DNA of 64,000 nucleotides from an uncultured Pseudomonadales bacterium (GTDB lineage: Bacteria > Pseudomonadota > Gammaproteobacteria > Pseudomonadales > Azotimanducaceae): the NCBI GenBank assembly GCA_958296165.1, contig OY282447.1, forward strand, positions 806,001-870,000, read 5' to 3'. A model generated the notes under the pieces. That model did no database searches. It worked only from the letters and a program-made list of their open reading frames with translations, and was not told where the DNA came from. Below are positions 45,215 through 55,752 of the stretch, piece by piece. The position numbers were made by a program, and so were the translations under genes. Within the stretch, counting starts at the first letter, position 1; each line of letters opens with the position of its first letter.

Positions 45215-45837
45215 TAGGGGCTTGCGCTCAGGCGCAACGATGCCCGCAGCACCTGCAAGGCTTCGTCTGCGCCCAAGCCGGTTTGGGCGGAAAACAGGAT
45301 TGCCGTGGCCTCGGGTGGCAACGCTCGCTGCACCGCACGCAACGCGTCGGCGCCTTTGCTTCGATTCAGTTTGTCGGCCTTGTTGAGCAGCGCCAAGAGC
45401 GGTTTCTCTCGTTCCCCGCACCAGCGCAGCATGTCGCGGTCGAAGCGCTCCAACGGCCGCCGTGCATCCATCACGTGTACTAGCAGCACGAGGTTCAGGC
45501 GGTTGTGCAAATAGTCGTCCACCGACCTGCCCCACGCCTCGCGCCGATATTGCGGCACGCGCGCGTAGCCGTAGCCCGGCAGATCCACCAGGCGACCGCC
45601 AGCCTGGACGGTGAAGAAGTTCAGCAGTTGCGTCCGGCCGGGAGTCTTGCCAACACGGGCGAGACGCTTGTTGCCGGTAAGCCGATTCAGCGTGCTGGAT
45701 TTGCCGGAGTTGGAGCGGCCCACGAACGCAACCTCCGGCTCGTCGTCGGCCGGACATCGCTCCAGCGTGTCTGCGCTGGTTAGGTACTCGCTGACAAGCG
45801 GCGCTGTGCGGTACTCGGCCACAGTGATTCGCTCCAC
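45214..45837 (-). CDS. engB: Ribosome biogenesis GTPase EngB (YsxC/YihA)
   Basis: A 207-residue GTPase needed for 50S subunit assembly. G1 is VAFVGRSNSGKSSTLN, switch I TPGRTQLLNFF, G3 LVDLPGYGYA, G4 LLNKADKL. The start is a GTG at 45837. In many gammaproteobacteria this gene lies divergent from cytochrome c4 and dsbA, as here, but a decayed methyltransferase now separates them. Confidence 0.96.
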   Translation of the reverse strand: MERITVAEYRTAPLVSEYLTSADTLERCPADDEPEVAFVGRSNSGKSSTLNRLTGNKRLARVGKTPGRTQLLNFFTVQAGGRLVDLPGYGYARVPQYRREAWGRSVDDYLHNRLNLVLLVHVMDARRPLERFDRDMLRWCGEREKPLLALLNKADKLNRSKGADALRAVQRALPPEATAILFSAQTGLGADEALQVLRASLRLSASP

Positions 45838-45917
45838 CGTTGTGCAAGCCCGAGTGTAGCCGCTAGTCGCGCTAGACCCCGCTGCACCGGGCGTAGTTGT
45901 CGGCTACGATCTGGCCG

Positions 45918-46724
45918 ATGCCGCAAGCGGGATTGGGTTTGCGACAACGCGCGGACTACACGCACAAGTTCAACACCAGGACGGGCCGGCACGGGTGGCT
46001 GCGGCTTACGCCGGCCTATTCCGTCAAAGTCGTGCAGGAGACGATCTCGCGCTACGGGGAGAGCTAAACGTGCTCGACCCGTTCTGTGGCACTGCAACCA
46101 CGGCTCTTTGCGCGATTGCCGAAGGGCATCGAGCCACGACCGTCGATATCAATCCATTCTTGACGTGGCTGGCACGCGCCAAGACGAGCGCCTACTCCGC
46201 GAGTTCGCTTGCCGAGGCAAGGCGACGCCCGAGACCTCTCGCCGCTCGCGGACGCAGGCTTCGACTTGGTGATTACCTCGCCGCCGTATGCGAACCGCAT
46301 GTCCTACATCCGCGAGCTACGGCCCTACATGTATTGGCTGGGCTACTTGGCGCACGCACGCGATGCCGGCGAACTCGACTGGCAGGCCATCGGCGGCACA
46401 TGGGGCATTGCAACCAGTCGTTTGAGCGCTTGGACGAGAGGGAACGAGTGCTGGCTGCCCGACGAGCTGCATGGCATCGTGGCCGAGATCGCAGCGGACG
46501 CCAATGCGAACGGCGATCTGCTGGCCGCCTATGTGGCCAAGTACTGCGAGGACATGTCGCGGCACTTCGACAGCCTGCGAACGGTGTTGAGACGCGGTGC
46601 CCGCGTCCACTACATCGTGGGCAACTCCACGTTCTACGGCGTCCTCGTGCCAACGGAGCGTAAGCGCAACTCCAACAAGGCGCTGTTCGAGTTCGACGTG
46701 TCCGCAGTGTGGCCCGATGGTTAA
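45918..46724 (+). pseudogene. Decayed DNA methyltransferase
   Basis: Three pieces in different frames. First, from ATG 45918: LRQRADYTHKFNTRTGRHGW and SVKVVQETISRYGES, ending at a stop near 46068. Second, shifted by one base: NVLDPFCGTATTALCAIAEG (SAM-binding loop) and TVDINPFLTWLARAKTSAYS. Third: GDARDLSPLADAGFDLVITS followed by PPYANRMSYIREL, the TSPPY catalytic motif, continuing to a stop at 46724. The linker normally found between the second and third pieces is much too short, so an internal deletion is likely in addition to the frameshift. It is an N4-cytosine or N6-adenine type enzyme by motif order. It sits between engB and cytochrome c4 and looks like the remnant of a transferred restriction-modification gene. 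Confidence 0.75.
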
Positions 46725-46825
46725 CCAGCGCACCGCACGACGAACCCTATGAGCAAACACCAACCTGGCGGCACTTCGCACACTCTGGACGGTTCTAGGA
46801 TTATCTAGACGTGCGGCTGCGGTGC

Positions 46826-46831
46826 TATAAT
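46826..46831 (+). promoter_or_regulatory. -10 box of the cytochrome c4 / dsbA operon
   Basis: A perfect TATAAT about 33 bases before the chosen cytochrome start, in a GC-rich setting. No good -35 match is seen at 16-18 bases. Confidence 0.55.
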
Positions 46832-46841
46832 CCCGCCGTCT

Positions 46842-46856
46842 CGGCGCTTTGCGCCG
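46842..46856 (+). other. Leader hairpin before cytochrome c4
   Basis: CGGCGC-TTT-GCGCCG is a perfect 6-bp stem with a 3-base loop between the predicted transcription start and the ATG at 46864. It would lie where the ribosome binds. Confidence 0.45.
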
Positions 46857-46863
46857 CGCCTTG

Positions 46864-47574
46864 ATGAACGGGAACGAACGCTTGCTCCTGCACACACGAA
46901 ATACGGGCAGATCCAGCGCAACGAGGCGGCGCGGCGTCCGGCAGCCTATCGCGCTCATGTGGGTGCTGTGCCTGGGCATCGGCGGCGCTCACTACGCCTT
47001 CGCCGAGCCGGCGGACGAAGCCTTCGTGCCAGACCCGCAAGCCGGACGCACGTTGGCGGCGCCCTGCGTGGCCTGCCACGGCGAAGACGGCAACAGTGCC
47101 GTGCCGAGCTACCCTAGCATCGCCGGGCAGAACTTCCGCTATCTGGTGCGGCAGATGAAACTGATGCGCGACGGCGAGCGGCCGGCCGGGCTGATGGCGG
47201 GTCAGCTAGACAACCACACGGACCAAGAAATCGAGCATCTGGCGGCCTTCTACGAGAGCCAGCCAGCGCAGGTGGGCCAAGCTGACCCGGACGGCATCGA
47301 GCTTGGCGAAGCGATCTACCGCGGTGGCCTGCTGCAGAAGCAGGTAGCCGCCTGCACTGCCTGCCACGCGCCCGACGGCAGCGGCAATCCACCGGCCGGC
47401 TTCCCCAGCCTGTCCGGCCAGCAGCCGGACTACTTGGCAGCCCAGCTGCAAGCGTATCGCGAAGGAGTGCGCACCACCGACGCCGAGTACGGCGGCATGA
47501 TGCGGCAAACCGCCGCGAACCTTACCGATGGCGAAATCAGAGCCGTTGCCAACTACGTGCTAGGGCTGCATTAG
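46864..47574 (+). CDS. Cytochrome c4, di-haem
   Basis: About 236 residues with an N-terminal signal segment (LMWVLCLGIGGAHYAFA) and two CxxCH haem sites, CVACHGEDGN and CTACHAPDGSGN, each with a downstream methionine ligand region (LMAGQLDNHTDQEIEHLAAF, GGMMRQTAANLTDGEIRAVA). It carries electrons in the periplasm, typically to terminal oxidases. ATG 46864 is chosen; TTG 46849 would start inside the leader hairpin. One base separates it from dsbA. Confidence 0.92.
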   Translation: MNGNERLLLHTRNTGRSSATRRRGVRQPIALMWVLCLGIGGAHYAFAEPADEAFVPDPQAGRTLAAPCVACHGEDGNSAVPSYPSIAGQNFRYLVRQMKLMRDGERPAGLMAGQLDNHTDQEIEHLAAFYESQPAQVGQADPDGIELGEAIYRGGLLQKQVAACTACHAPDGSGNPPAGFPSLSGQQPDYLAAQLQAYREGVRTTDAEYGGMMRQTAANLTDGEIRAVANYVLGLH

Positions 47575-47575
47575 C

Positions 47576-48199
47576 GTGATCCGCGCCCTCGGCATCGCCC
47601 TTGTGGCCGCCACCGCCGTGGCCGAACAGGCACCTACGTATCAAGAAGGCGAGCATTATCTGGCGTTGCCCATCGCCGTGGAAACACGCGATCCGGCCAA
47701 GATCGAGGTGGTGGAGGTCTTCTCCTACGCCTGCATCCATTGCTATCGGTTGGAGCCGGTGTTGGATGCGTGGCGCCAAACGCTGCCGGACGATGTGGAC
47801 TTCCACCGTCTGCCCTTGGTAACGCAACGGCTGCGGCCTTTTGCGCAAGCCTTCTTTACGGCCGAGGCGTTGGGCGTGCTAGAACAGGTCCACCGGCCCA
47901 TATTCGTCGCCATCCACGACCACGGCATCGACATGAGCCGCCCGCAGTACATCCGCCGGCTGTTCGAGCGCGAGGCGGGCGTGGACGAGGAAGACTTCAG
48001 CCGAGTGTTCGATTCCTTCGGCGTGCGAGGCCGCGTCAACCAGGCGGACGGACAGGGCCGGACGTATCGCATCATGGGTACGCCGACGCTGATTGTGAAC
48101 GGCCGCTACGTCGTGGAAGTGCCAAGGACCGGCCTCGAATCGATGTTGCTGATCGCCAACTACCTGATCGAGCAGGAACGCGGCGCCGCAGAACGCTGA
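47576..48199 (+). CDS. dsbA: Thiol:disulfide interchange protein DsbA
   Basis: A 207-residue periplasmic oxidase that makes disulfide bonds. It has a short signal peptide (IRALGIALVAATAVA), the thioredoxin-fold active site VFSYACIHCYRLEP (CIHC) and the cis-proline loop MGTPTLIVNGRYVVE. Start GTG at 47576. It follows cytochrome c4, the usual order in Pseudomonas-like gammaproteobacteria, and its electron acceptor DsbB is encoded 15 kb away at 63398. Confidence 0.95.
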   Translation: MIRALGIALVAATAVAEQAPTYQEGEHYLALPIAVETRDPAKIEVVEVFSYACIHCYRLEPVLDAWRQTLPDDVDFHRLPLVTQRLRPFAQAFFTAEALGVLEQVHRPIFVAIHDHGIDMSRPQYIRRLFEREAGVDEEDFSRVFDSFGVRGRVNQADGQGRTYRIMGTPTLIVNGRYVVEVPRTGLESMLLIANYLIEQERGAAER

Positions 48200-48208
48200 T
48201 CCGGCGCT

Positions 48209-49030
48209 GTGATCGCGCTCGCCAACAAGATCGTCCAGGCGCGGTGGTTCCAGTGGGGAATCATCGCCGCCATCGTGTTGAACGGCGTGGTGATTGGGCT
48301 GGACACTTCCGCCGTGCTGATCGCCCGCTTCGGGCGTTGGTTCGAGCTCGCGAACCAAGTGTTTCTGGGCATTTTCGTGGTGGAAGCGGCCATCAAGATC
48401 GTCGCCCACTATCCGCGTCCGTGGCGCTACTTCAAGGACGGCTGGAACGTCTTCGACTTCAGCGTAGTGGTGGTGAGCCTGCTGCCCGGCACAGGGGAAC
48501 TTGCCACGCTGGCTCGGTTGGCGCGGCTTCTGCGCGTGTTGCGATTGGTCTCCGCGCTGCCGGAACTGCGCTTGATCGTGGCGACGCTGGTGCGCTCCAT
48601 ACCCAGCATGTTCAACGTCGTCTGCCTACTGTCCATCGTCTTCTACATCTATGCAGTGGCGGGCAATCATCTGTTCCGCGACATCGACCCTACGCACTGG
48701 CGCAACCTCGGCATGTCGTTCATTACGCTGTTCCGCATCGTCACCTTGGAGGACTGGACGGACGTGATGTACACCGCGATGGCGCACTACAGCTGGGCGT
48801 GGGCGTATTTCGTGAGCTTCGTTGTGCTGGGCACGTTCGTGGTTGTGAATCTGTTCATTGCGGTCGTGCTGAACAACCTGCAGGAAGCGAAGGCGGAACG
48901 CTTAGAGCAGCTTGCCCAACCGCCGTCGCGAGATGAGCTGCTGCGCGAATTGCGGGCAACGCAAGACTCTCTGCTGCGCTTGGAAAAGCGCCTGCAAGCT
49001 GGCGGCGCTGCGGAGCAGGAGCAGCGATAG
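48209..49030 (+). CDS. One-domain voltage-gated cation channel (BacNav/Cav type)
   Basis: A 273-residue Ion_trans protein with six membrane segments. S4 is LARLARLLRVLRLVSALPEL, with Arg103, 106, 109 and 112 at every third position. The pore loop LFRIVTLEDWTDVMY carries the filter TLEDWTD (179-185). S6 is VSFVVLGTFVVVNLFIAVVL, followed by a C-terminal coiled coil (about 226-265), as in NaChBac-like tetramers. The filter differs from the sodium type TLESWSM by two added acidic residues, which suggests calcium permeability. It follows dsbA by 9 bases (GTG start). Confidence 0.92.
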   Translation: MIALANKIVQARWFQWGIIAAIVLNGVVIGLDTSAVLIARFGRWFELANQVFLGIFVVEAAIKIVAHYPRPWRYFKDGWNVFDFSVVVVSLLPGTGELATLARLARLLRVLRLVSALPELRLIVATLVRSIPSMFNVVCLLSIVFYIYAVAGNHLFRDIDPTHWRNLGMSFITLFRIVTLEDWTDVMYTAMAHYSWAWAYFVSFVVLGTFVVVNLFIAVVLNNLQEAKAERLEQLAQPPSRDELLRELRATQDSLLRLEKRLQAGGAAEQEQR

Positions 49031-49082
49031 CGAGACCGCGGGCGAAAAGTCGTAGCCTTAAGCCCGACCGGACACCCAAGCA

Positions 49083-50822
49083 TCAGCCCCAAGTCGGGTA
49101 GCTAGGGTAGAGCACCTGCAAAGAAAGGCTGCTGTTGTAGAACGGATCGCGCCGGCAGTGCTCGGCCAAATAGTCGATCAATCGCGCATTGTCCTCGGGC
49201 GGGTCCGTGCGCAGGCGCGTCTGCATTTCGTAGTGCCGCAGCCGCACCTCGGGCAGATAGACGTTCAGGTAGCCGGCATTCATGGCGCGAATGCACATCT
49301 CCACATCGCCGCCGGCAACCCGATAGCGTTCGTCGAAGCCGCCGATGGCGTCAATGGTGCGCCTGGAGACGGCCATGCAAGCGCCGGTAACCGCGGCGAC
49401 GTTGCGCGGCAGCAGCGGCGACACGAACATGTGATCGTCGTCGTCGGGCCGCGCATGCCGATAGACGTGGTCGACGCAGCGTTCGTACCCGACCACCATG
49501 CCGGCGTGCTGGACGGCGCCGGTCTCATAGAGCAGCAGCGCCCCTACCGCCCCTACGTCGGGCCGCAGCGCCACATCCGCGAGACGCGACAGCCAGCCAT
49601 CGCAAAGCGGCTCGGTGTCGTTGTTCAGAAACACCAGCACGTCCGCCTGCGATGCCGCTATGCCTTGGTTGTTCAAGCGGCTCCAATTGAACTCGCCGGA
49701 CGCCGGCAGCACGTTCAGCTGCGGCCAGCGCCTCTTGGCTTCGGCAAACCAAGCCAACGTCGAGGCATCGGTGGAGCCGTTGTCGAGGATCAGCACCTCG
49801 AAGCTGCCGGTATTGCTCGCGAACAAGCCTTCCACGCAGCGCCGCAGCAGCGGCAGCCGATCGCGGGTCGGGACGACGACGGCAACGGTCGCGTTGCCAT
49901 TGCCGAACTCGCAGTGCCAACGGCCGCCTTGCGTCACCACGCGAGCGCGGTCGCCGTAGCAACGCTGCAAGTGTTCGGCTAGGTAGGCCGGCGGCCGCGA
50001 GCTGGGCGGCGCGACCGCCGCTTCGACAGGCACGAACCGATGCGCGGCAATGGCATCGAGGTGAACAACCCGCTGCGCTTGCGCCGCCAGCCGCAGCGCC
50101 AAGCTGTGGTAGTCGCCACAGGCATCCTCCGGCAATGCCGCCGCCAGCGCCCTCGACAAGATCAAACAGGAAGATAGGTAGTCGTGTACGAAAAGCAGAT
50201 CCGGGCAGAATCCCGGCTTGAAGAACGGCCGCTGCCGCGCTCCCTTTGCGTCGATTCGGTCCTCGTCGCCATAGAACAACACCGCTTCCTCGGTGACTGA
50301 ACACGGCGTCTCTGCGGCGATGCAGCCCGGCCCTACCAGCACGAGGAAGTCCGCTGCGGCACGGCGAGACCGAGCCACCGACAGCACGGCATCCACCGAC
50401 AGTGCCGGCACTGCGACCAGCATCGCGCCAGCCAAGTGCAGGCCGGCGGTGGCCGCAGCCCCGGCTGCATCGGTGACGACCACCAGCGTTGCCGCGGCCT
50501 GCTTGCGAGCCAGCGCCAAGCGCAGATAGCCCGGCAAATGCGCCGCCGCCACCCCTTGCGTAGACATCACCACCACGATCGCGCCGTTGGCAGGCGCGGG
50601 CGCCGGGCGTTGCGCCAGCCAAGCGCGGTAGCGCACCGCATTCGCGCGCTGGCTGTGCGCGATCGCGCCGAGCGCCCAAAGAGCAACGGCCGCGTAGCCA
50701 TCCTGCCGCCACAGCTTAAGCGCGGTGGCCGCGAACCTGCGCCAACCGCCAGCGTAGGCCGTCGCGTTGCAGAGCTGCCACAGCAGAACCAAGCGGCGCC
50801 GGAAGCGTCGAGCGCTACGCAT
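49083..50822 (-). CDS. Family 2 glycosyltransferase
   Basis: A 579-residue protein whose C-terminal half is a GT-A glycosyltransferase: VAVVVPTRDRLPLLRRCVEG, LILDNGSTDASTLAWF, VLVFLNNDTEPLCDGWLSRL (DxD-like NND) and VTGACMAVSRRTIDAIGGFD, then GDVEMCIRAMNAGY (ED-like). The N-terminal half also has a weak GT2-like layout (VLFYGDEDRIDAKGARQRPF), as in two-domain rhamnosyl or O-antigen transferases. It should act on cell-surface polysaccharide from the cytoplasm. No neighbours in the pathway are seen apart from manC at 59.8 kb. Confidence 0.88.
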   Translation of the reverse strand: MRSARRFRRRLVLLWQLCNATAYAGGWRRFAATALKLWRQDGYAAVALWALGAIAHSQRANAVRYRAWLAQRPAPAPANGAIVVVMSTQGVAAAHLPGYLRLALARKQAAATLVVVTDAAGAAATAGLHLAGAMLVAVPALSVDAVLSVARSRRAAADFLVLVGPGCIAAETPCSVTEEAVLFYGDEDRIDAKGARQRPFFKPGFCPDLLFVHDYLSSCLILSRALAAALPEDACGDYHSLALRLAAQAQRVVHLDAIAAHRFVPVEAAVAPPSSRPPAYLAEHLQRCYGDRARVVTQGGRWHCEFGNGNATVAVVVPTRDRLPLLRRCVEGLFASNTGSFEVLILDNGSTDASTLAWFAEAKRRWPQLNVLPASGEFNWSRLNNQGIAASQADVLVFLNNDTEPLCDGWLSRLADVALRPDVGAVGALLLYETGAVQHAGMVVGYERCVDHVYRHARPDDDDHMFVSPLLPRNVAAVTGACMAVSRRTIDAIGGFDERYRVAGGDVEMCIRAMNAGYLNVYLPEVRLRHYEMQTRLRTDPPEDNARLIDYLAEHCRRDPFYNSSLSLQVLYPSYPTWG

Positions 50823-50888
50823 GGCGGTAGGCGGCGCGGCTGGCAGTCCGGCAGTCGATGCCGGCGGCTGCCCCGTGACTGGCGCGAC

Positions 50889-51716
50889 TCAACCCAAGCC
50901 CAGTTCGGCGGCAATCGCCGTGCTTGGCCCGGCCTTGTTCAACGTGTAGAAGTGAATGCCGGGCGCACCGTCGCGCAATAGTCGCCGACACAGCGCCGTC
51001 ACTACTTCCGCACCGAACGCGCTCACCGCGTCACCGTCGCCATCCAACTCTTCAAGGCGCTTTCTGATCCAGCGCGGGATCTCCGCCCCGGCCTTGTCGG
51101 AGAAGCGCATCAGATTGGCGGCGTGCGTGATCGGCATCACGCCGGGCACGATGGGCACGTCGATGCCGGCCGCAATGCAGGAATCGCGAAAGTAGAAGTA
51201 GCCGTCGGCGTTGTAGAAGTATTGCGTGATGCAGCCGTTCGCGCCGGCGTCTATCTTGCGTTTCAGGTAGTCGATGTCGGCCGCCGCGGACGGCGCCTCC
51301 GGGTGAACCTCCGGATAGGCGGCCACTTCGAGCTTGAGCGGCTCGCTCACGCGGCGACGGATCAGACGCACCAAGTCTTCCGCGTGACGAACCTGGCCCC
51401 TCGCGCCGATGCCTGAAGGCACGTCGCCGCGCAAAGCCACCAGCCGGTCGACGCCGAGCTTGCGATAGGAGGCCAGCAAACCCAGCACGTGCGCTTCGTC
51501 GTCGCTCCCCCAGGAGAGGTGCGGCGCGACGTTTAAACCCGCCTCGCGCAAGCGGGCCACCGCGGCGAAGGTGCGCTCGCGCGTGGAACCGCCGGCGCCA
51601 TAGGTCACCGAATAGAACGCCGGCCGGAACGCGCCTAGGCGGTGCGCCGTGCGGAGCAGATTCGTCCTGCCTCGATCCGTCTGCGGGGGAAAGAACTCGA
51701 AGCTGATCTGCACCAT
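50889..51716 (-). CDS. metF: 5,10-Methylenetetrahydrofolate reductase
   Basis: A 275-residue FAD enzyme that makes 5-methyltetrahydrofolate for methionine synthesis. ISFEFFPPQTDRGRTNL, FYSVTYGAGGSTRERT, HLSWGSDDEAHVLGLL, LVALRGDVPSG, GANGCITQYFYNADGYF and IPIVPG-type VPIVPGVMPI are conserved. It follows metK by 13 bases on the same strand, so the two methyl-cycle genes form an operon. Confidence 0.96.
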   Translation of the reverse strand: MVQISFEFFPPQTDRGRTNLLRTAHRLGAFRPAFYSVTYGAGGSTRERTFAAVARLREAGLNVAPHLSWGSDDEAHVLGLLASYRKLGVDRLVALRGDVPSGIGARGQVRHAEDLVRLIRRRVSEPLKLEVAAYPEVHPEAPSAAADIDYLKRKIDAGANGCITQYFYNADGYFYFRDSCIAAGIDVPIVPGVMPITHAANLMRFSDKAGAEIPRWIRKRLEELDGDGDAVSAFGAEVVTALCRRLLRDGAPGIHFYTLNKAGPSTAIAAELGLG

Positions 51717-51729
51717 TAAGCGTTAAGCG

Positions 51730-52885
<1,156 letters not shown>

Positions 52886-52893
<8 letters not shown>

Positions 52894-54409
52894 GATTGCT
52901 CGAACCCCGTGCGCCGACAAAGCGCGGCATTGTAAAGGAAACCAGTACCGCCACGGCCAGCGCCAGCAATAGCGGCAGGTTGCCGAAGCGGCCAAACGGC
53001 GTGCTGCCCGAAGCAGCCTGCACCGTGCCAGTGAGCACGCCAGCCTCGAATTGCGGCAGGCGGGCGGCCACCGCCCCGCGCGGGTCGACGATGGCGGTGA
53101 TGCCGTTGTTGGTGGCGCGCAACAGATACTTGCCGTTCTCCAGCGCCCTCATGCGAGCGATTTGCAGGTGTTGGTGCGGGCCGATGGAAGCGCCGAACCA
53201 AGTGTCGTTGCTGATCGTGGCGAGCGCATCGGCGTGCCGCGCTTGCGCCGCCACGGCCCTTGGATAGGCGATTTCGTAGCAGATGGCCATGCCGAGACGA
53301 AGACCGCCGGCGCTCAAGAGCGGCTGCGTTCGCGCGCCCGGCGCCGTGTGCGACATCGGCAAATCGAAGAACGCAATGGCGCCGCGCAACACCGACTCGA
53401 GCGGCACGTACTCGCCGAACGGCACCAGCCGCCGCTTGCGGTAGATGCCGCCGCCGCTGGAAATCGCGGCGTTGTGGATGACGAACTCCTCGCCGCCGCG
53501 CAGGGCTTGCGCGGCAACCACGCCCAGCACGAGATCGCCGTGCGCTTCGCGCGTGATGGAGTCGATGAAGGCAGAGACGCGGTGGTGCAACTCCGGGATC
53601 GCCGCTTCCGACCACACTATGACGTCGCGATCCCAAACAGGCGCGGAGAGTTGCCGATAAAGCTCCTTGGCGCGGCGGACGCCGTCCACGCTCCACTTCG
53701 TTCCCTGCGCCTGATTGGCCTGCACGAGCGCCACGGTTCGCGTCTCGCCGAGCTTCGTCCAATCGACTGCTTGCAGCCCCCAGGCGGCGAGCCAGACCGA
53801 CGCGCCGACCGACAGCGCCCAAAGCTGCGTTCGGGCCAGCACCAGCGTCGTTGCGGTAAGCAACGCCGCGAAACTCACCATCAGAACGCCACCGCTCGGC
53901 GCGAGGCCGCCGGCAAGCGGCGTGTCGATGAAGGCGTAGCCGGCGAACAACCACGGAAAGCCGGTAAGAACCCAAGTGAGCGCCCACTCCATTGCTGTCC
54001 AGGCAGCCGCAAACAGCAGCGCATCGGCGCACCCAGTGCAGCGGCCGAGGCGGCGCGCCCAGTAGTACACGCAGCCGAGTACGCCATGGAACAGTGCCAG
54101 GCCGGCCACGAAAGCCGCTACCAGCAGCGCTGCGAGCGGTGCGCCGGCGCCGCCGTACACATCGATGCTCACGTACACCCAGGAGGCGCCGAGGCCGTAT
54201 TTGCCAACGCCGAACAGCCAGCCGCGCCAGAACGCCTCGGTGCCCGAAACGGCGCGTTGCAGGAGCCAGAAGCACAGCCCGCACGCCAACAGCATCAGCG
54301 GCCAGATCTCGAAAGGCGCAAGCGCGAGCGGCAGCGCGCCGCCAGCCAAAAGGACCAGCAAGGCGAACGCAAGGCGGTGTTGTTTGCCGCCAGCGTGGCT
54401 GCGGCCCAT
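52886..54409 (-). CDS. lnt: Apolipoprotein N-acyltransferase
   Basis: A 507-residue inner-membrane enzyme that adds the third acyl chain to lipoproteins. The N-terminal half has several membrane helices; the C-terminal nitrilase domain has the catalytic Glu in [11 protein letters not shown], Lys in [13 protein letters not shown] and Cys in [15 protein letters not shown]. Position after corC(ybeX) is canonical. It would process the RlpA and esterase lipoproteins encoded in this window. Confidence 0.96.
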
Positions 54410-54442
54410 GCGAACCGACCTCGCCCAGCGAACTCGGCGGCG

Positions 54443-55324
54443 TTAGCTCTCGCCGCAGTGCAGGTGCAGCAAGCGGACGCGGCGGCTGTCTGCGTTCAAC
54501 ACGCGGAACTGAAAACGGCCTATGCGGACGGTCTCTTCGCGCCTCGGCAGGTAGCCGAACTCCTTCACTACCACGCCGCCGATGGTATCGAACTCGTCGC
54601 CGGCCAAATCGGACTCGAACAACTCGTTGAAATCATCAATGGGCGTAATCGCCTTGACCGTGTAGCTGCGTTCGTCGAGCTGCTTGATGAAGTCGTCGTC
54701 GTCGACATCGTGCTCGTCCTCGATGTCGCCGACGATCTGCTCGAGCACGTCTTCGATGGTCACCACGCCCGACACGCTGCCGTACTCGTCAATCACTACG
54801 GCCATGTGCTTGCGGGTGGCCCGCAACTCCTGCAGCAAGTCGTTCAAGCGCTTGCTCTCCGGCACCACGATGGTGGGGCGGATGTAGTCCTTGATGTCGA
54901 AGCGATCCCAGTCGTCTTCGAGCAAGAGCGGCAGCATGTCCTTGGCGTGCAGGATGCCTTTGACGTCGTCGATATCGTCGCCCAGCACGGGAAAGCGCGA
55001 ATGCTTGGATTCGATGACGGTCGGCAGGAACTCTTCAATGCGGGCGTCTGCCGCCACCGTGACTAGCTGCGAGCGTGGAATCATCACCTCGCGCACCTGC
55101 ATCTCCGCCACCGCGAGGGCGCCGTGGATGATGTTCAGCGCCTCGTCGTCGACCAGCTGGCGCGCGTTGGCCTGTTGCAGCACCTGCAGCAGACCGCGCC
55201 GGTCGGCCGGTTCGATGGTCAGCAGCTCGGCCAGCCAATCGCGCCACGTCTTGCGCGTCTCTCTAGGCGGCCCTTCCGCGACGCCGTCCGCCGCTGCACC
55301 ATCGACGCGCACCAGCTCGCTCAT
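54443..55324 (-). CDS. corC: CorC/YbeX CBS-domain protein
   Basis: A 293-residue protein with a CBS pair (VREVMIPRSQLVTVAADARI, RKHMAVVIDEYGSVSGVVTI) and a C-terminal CorC_HlyC domain (VKAITPIDDFNELFESDLAG). In enterobacteria YbeX is linked to ribosome maturation and magnesium/cobalt handling. It lacks membrane helices, as expected for the short form. Its ATG overlaps the ybeY stop by 4 bases. Confidence 0.94.
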   Translation of the reverse strand: MSELVRVDGAAADGVAEGPPRETRKTWRDWLAELLTIEPADRRGLLQVLQQANARQLVDDEALNIIHGALAVAEMQVREVMIPRSQLVTVAADARIEEFLPTVIESKHSRFPVLGDDIDDVKGILHAKDMLPLLLEDDWDRFDIKDYIRPTIVVPESKRLNDLLQELRATRKHMAVVIDEYGSVSGVVTIEDVLEQIVGDIEDEHDVDDDDFIKQLDERSYTVKAITPIDDFNELFESDLAGDEFDTIGGVVVKEFGYLPRREETVRIGRFQFRVLNADSRRVRLLHLHCGES

Positions 55325-55752
55325 GTGCTCCTTTCCTCGTAAGGGTTGGCGATTCCCAGGTCCCGCAGCAGCGCCACTTCCTTCGCTTCCATCAGCGAGG
55401 CCTCAGCACTCGTAGCATGATCCATGCCGAGGAGATGCAATACGCCGTGGATCACCAGGTGGGCGTAGTGATCCGGCGGCGGTCTCTCTCGCTCTTGCGC
55501 TTCCCGCCCCGCCACGGCAGCGCAGATTGCGATGTCGCCTAGCACGCCGCGTTGCATGGCCGGGAACGCGAGCACGTTCGTGGCGCCGTCGCGGTGTCGA
55601 AAGCGGGCATTGAGCGTCGCCCCTTCGGCTTCGCCCACCACGCGCAGGCAGACATCGCGACCGTCTCCAGCCAGCGCCGCCGCAGCCCAGCGTGTGAACT
55701 CGCGCGCACTCGGCACTTCCTCGGTACAGGCGATTTGCACAGCCACCGTCAT
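55321..55752 (-). CDS. ybeY: Endoribonuclease YbeY, rRNA maturation factor
   Basis: A 143-residue metal-dependent RNase with the zinc motif HLVIHGVLHLLGMDH (His-x3-His-x5-His). It also has the RFRHRDGATNVLAFP segment. It matures 16S rRNA and takes part in ribosome quality control. Overlaps phoH upstream and corC downstream by 4 bases each. Confidence 0.96.
   Translation of the reverse strand: MTVAVQIACTEEVPSAREFTRWAAAALAGDGRDVCLRVVGEAEGATLNARFRHRDGATNVLAFPAMQRGVLGDIAICAAVAGREAQERERPPPDHYAHLVIHGVLHLLGMDHATSAEASLMEAKEVALLRDLGIANPYEERST

Noticed and set aside
53051-55066. A 671-codon open frame antisense to lnt and corC
   Set aside because: It spans two conserved genes and their boundary, has repetitive Arg/Ala/Gln composition and no domain.
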